7,739 nucleotides of DNA, taken from contig USIX01000108.1 in assembly GCA_900554895.1 (NCBI GenBank), positions 1 through 7,739 on the forward strand. The letters run 5' to 3'. Shown here one piece after another: positions 7,100 through 7,739 of this stretch. This stretch comes from an uncultured Megamonas sp. GTDB lineage: Bacteria; Bacillota; Negativicutes; Selenomonadales; Selenomonadaceae. A model generated the notes under the pieces. The model saw only the letters and a list, made by a program, of their open reading frames with translations. It searched no databases and had not been told where the DNA came from. A program made the position numbers and the translations under genes. Every line of letters begins with the position of its first letter. Position 1 is the stretch's first letter.

Positions 7100-7152
7100 T
7101 AAACACGACAAATAATACAATAATACAATCTTAGTAAGGAGGAGAATCTTTA

Positions 7153-7737
7153 ATGATTGACATTTTAGATCGTGTGCGCAATAAAGAATTGCATGCGAAA
7201 ATTGTCACTGCGGAACAAGCAGCTGAATTAATAAAACCTGGCATGAATGTAGGTACCAGCGGTTTTACACCGTCCGGTTATCCTAAAGCCGTGTCTTTAG
7301 CTCTTGCTGAACGCATGAAAGAACATCCGTTCAAAATCAACTTATTTACTGGTGCTTCTGTAGGACCGGAACTTGATGAAGCTTTATGTAAAGTACATGG
7401 TATTGACAAACGTATGCCGTACCAGACAAATAAAGCTGTAAGAAACGCTATTAACTCTGGTGAAATTGCATACAGCGATTTACATCTCAGCGAATCTGCA
7501 CAGCTCGTTCGTTATGGTTTTTATGGCAAATTAGATGTTGCTATTGTAGAGGCTTGTGCTATTACTGAAGAAGGCAATATTATCCCGACGACTTCCATGG
7601 GCAATACGGCTTCTTTCGTACAGCAGGCAGATATGGTTATTGTAGAAGTAAACACTACTCAGCCATTGGAACTCGAAGGTATGCATGACGTTTTCACGTT
7701 CAGACCCACCTATTATTTCGCCAATCTTCGGGAATAA
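7153..7737 (+). CDS. Acetyl-CoA hydrolase/succinate CoA-transferase family protein, N-terminal part with abnormal end
   Basis: The protein matches the N-terminal domain of Cat1/ScpC-type class I CoA-transferases, which move CoA between acyl groups such as succinate, acetate and propionate. Recognisable segments are SGFTPSGYPKAV, LFTGASVGPELDEAL, RMPYQTNKAVRNAIN, SDLHLSESAQLVRYG, VAIVEACAITEEGNIIPTTS, GNTASF and LELEGMHDVF. The family normally has about 500 residues, with the catalytic glutamate in the second half, so this 194-residue frame is incomplete. After MHDVFTF (ending at 7701) family similarity stops, and the frame runs into TAA at 7735-7737. Reading from 7703 in the next frame gives DPP-x3-PI, resembling the normal continuation PP-x3-PIPI, which suggests a frameshift or a sequence error at the window edge. 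AAGGAGG (7136-7142) lies 10 nt before the ATG, and a strong promoter lies upstream. Substrate pair is unknown; a succinate or propionate role is inferred. Confidence 0.88.
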   Translation: MIDILDRVRNKELHAKIVTAEQAAELIKPGMNVGTSGFTPSGYPKAVSLALAERMKEHPFKINLFTGASVGPELDEALCKVHGIDKRMPYQTNKAVRNAINSGEIAYSDLHLSESAQLVRYGFYGKLDVAIVEACAITEEGNIIPTTSMGNTASFVQQADMVIVEVNTTQPLELEGMHDVFTFRPTYYFANLRE

Positions 7738-7739
7738 TA
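7711..7739. repeat. Imperfect inverted repeat ending exactly at the window end
   Basis: TATTATT (7711-7717) is exactly complementary to AATAATA (7733-7739), with a partly pairing TCG/CGG inside and a loop of about 8-10 nt. It coincides with the place where the CoA-transferase reading frame loses family similarity, which raises the possibility of a fold-back or contig-end artefact. Confidence 0.5.

Larger units (their letters stand above)
6898..7152 (+). other. rex / CoA-transferase intergenic region, 255 nt
   Basis: No gene is supported here. The first part contains two TAGTGGTATGC repeats. The middle (about 6980-7050) is extremely AT-rich with perfect small palindromes TTAATATTAA (7014-7023) and TATAATTATA (7025-7034), which could act as a bendable UP-like or operator region. 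The last part holds two AATGGTATAAT repeats and a well-formed promoter. A convincing rex terminator was not found: ACCG and CGGT near 6897-6917 could pair over only 4 bp and lack a T-run. Confidence 0.6.

Noticed and set aside
1..7739. CRISPR array, tRNA or rRNA gene, transposase, phage or defence gene
   Set aside because: None was recognised on either strand; all sizeable frames are accounted for by housekeeping-type genes.

Overview
The window looks like part of a low-to-mid GC, LPS-bearing Firmicute (class Negativicutes, Selenomonadaceae-like). This is inferred from a combination of traits. The Firmicute traits are a T-box leader before an aminoacyl-tRNA synthetase gene, strong AGGAGG-type ribosome binding sites, a Rex redox repressor and an HPr of Firmicute type. 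The diderm trait is an O-antigen ligase-like membrane protein, which a monoderm would not be expected to need. The Cat1/succinate CoA-transferase family gene at the right end fits a succinate/propionate or acetate/propionate fermenter. Genus cannot be fixed by reading alone.

Layout, all genes on the + strand. Positions 1-335: a promoter and a small stand-alone HPr-family phosphocarrier gene. Positions 336-738: a promoter candidate, then a complete T-box riboswitch (stem I, a GUA valine specifier, the T-box core with UGGU, and an intrinsic terminator) leading into valS (739-3393). Only 29 nt later comes folC (3423-4730), then a polytopic O-antigen ligase/polymerase-family gene (4757-6046). These three genes are tightly spaced and probably form one transcript under valine-tRNA control. 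Positions 6047-6270: an intergenic region mostly filled by a 143-bp composite palindrome, followed by rex (6271-6897). Positions 6898-7152: an AT-rich intergenic region with repeated TGGTAT-containing sequences and a good promoter. It drives the 5' part of a CoA-transferase gene, whose reading frame closes abnormally just before the window ends.

Functionally the window is mostly core metabolism and regulation: sugar or phosphorelay signalling (HPr), translation (ValRS), folate polyglutamylation (FolC), envelope glycan assembly (ligase), NADH/NAD+ sensing (Rex) and fermentative CoA transfer. I see no defence system, CRISPR array, transposase or phage gene. The points most worth a second look are the 143-bp palindromic element upstream of rex, the HPr lacking the regulatory serine, the repeat-rich CoA-transferase promoter region, and the broken end of the CoA-transferase gene.
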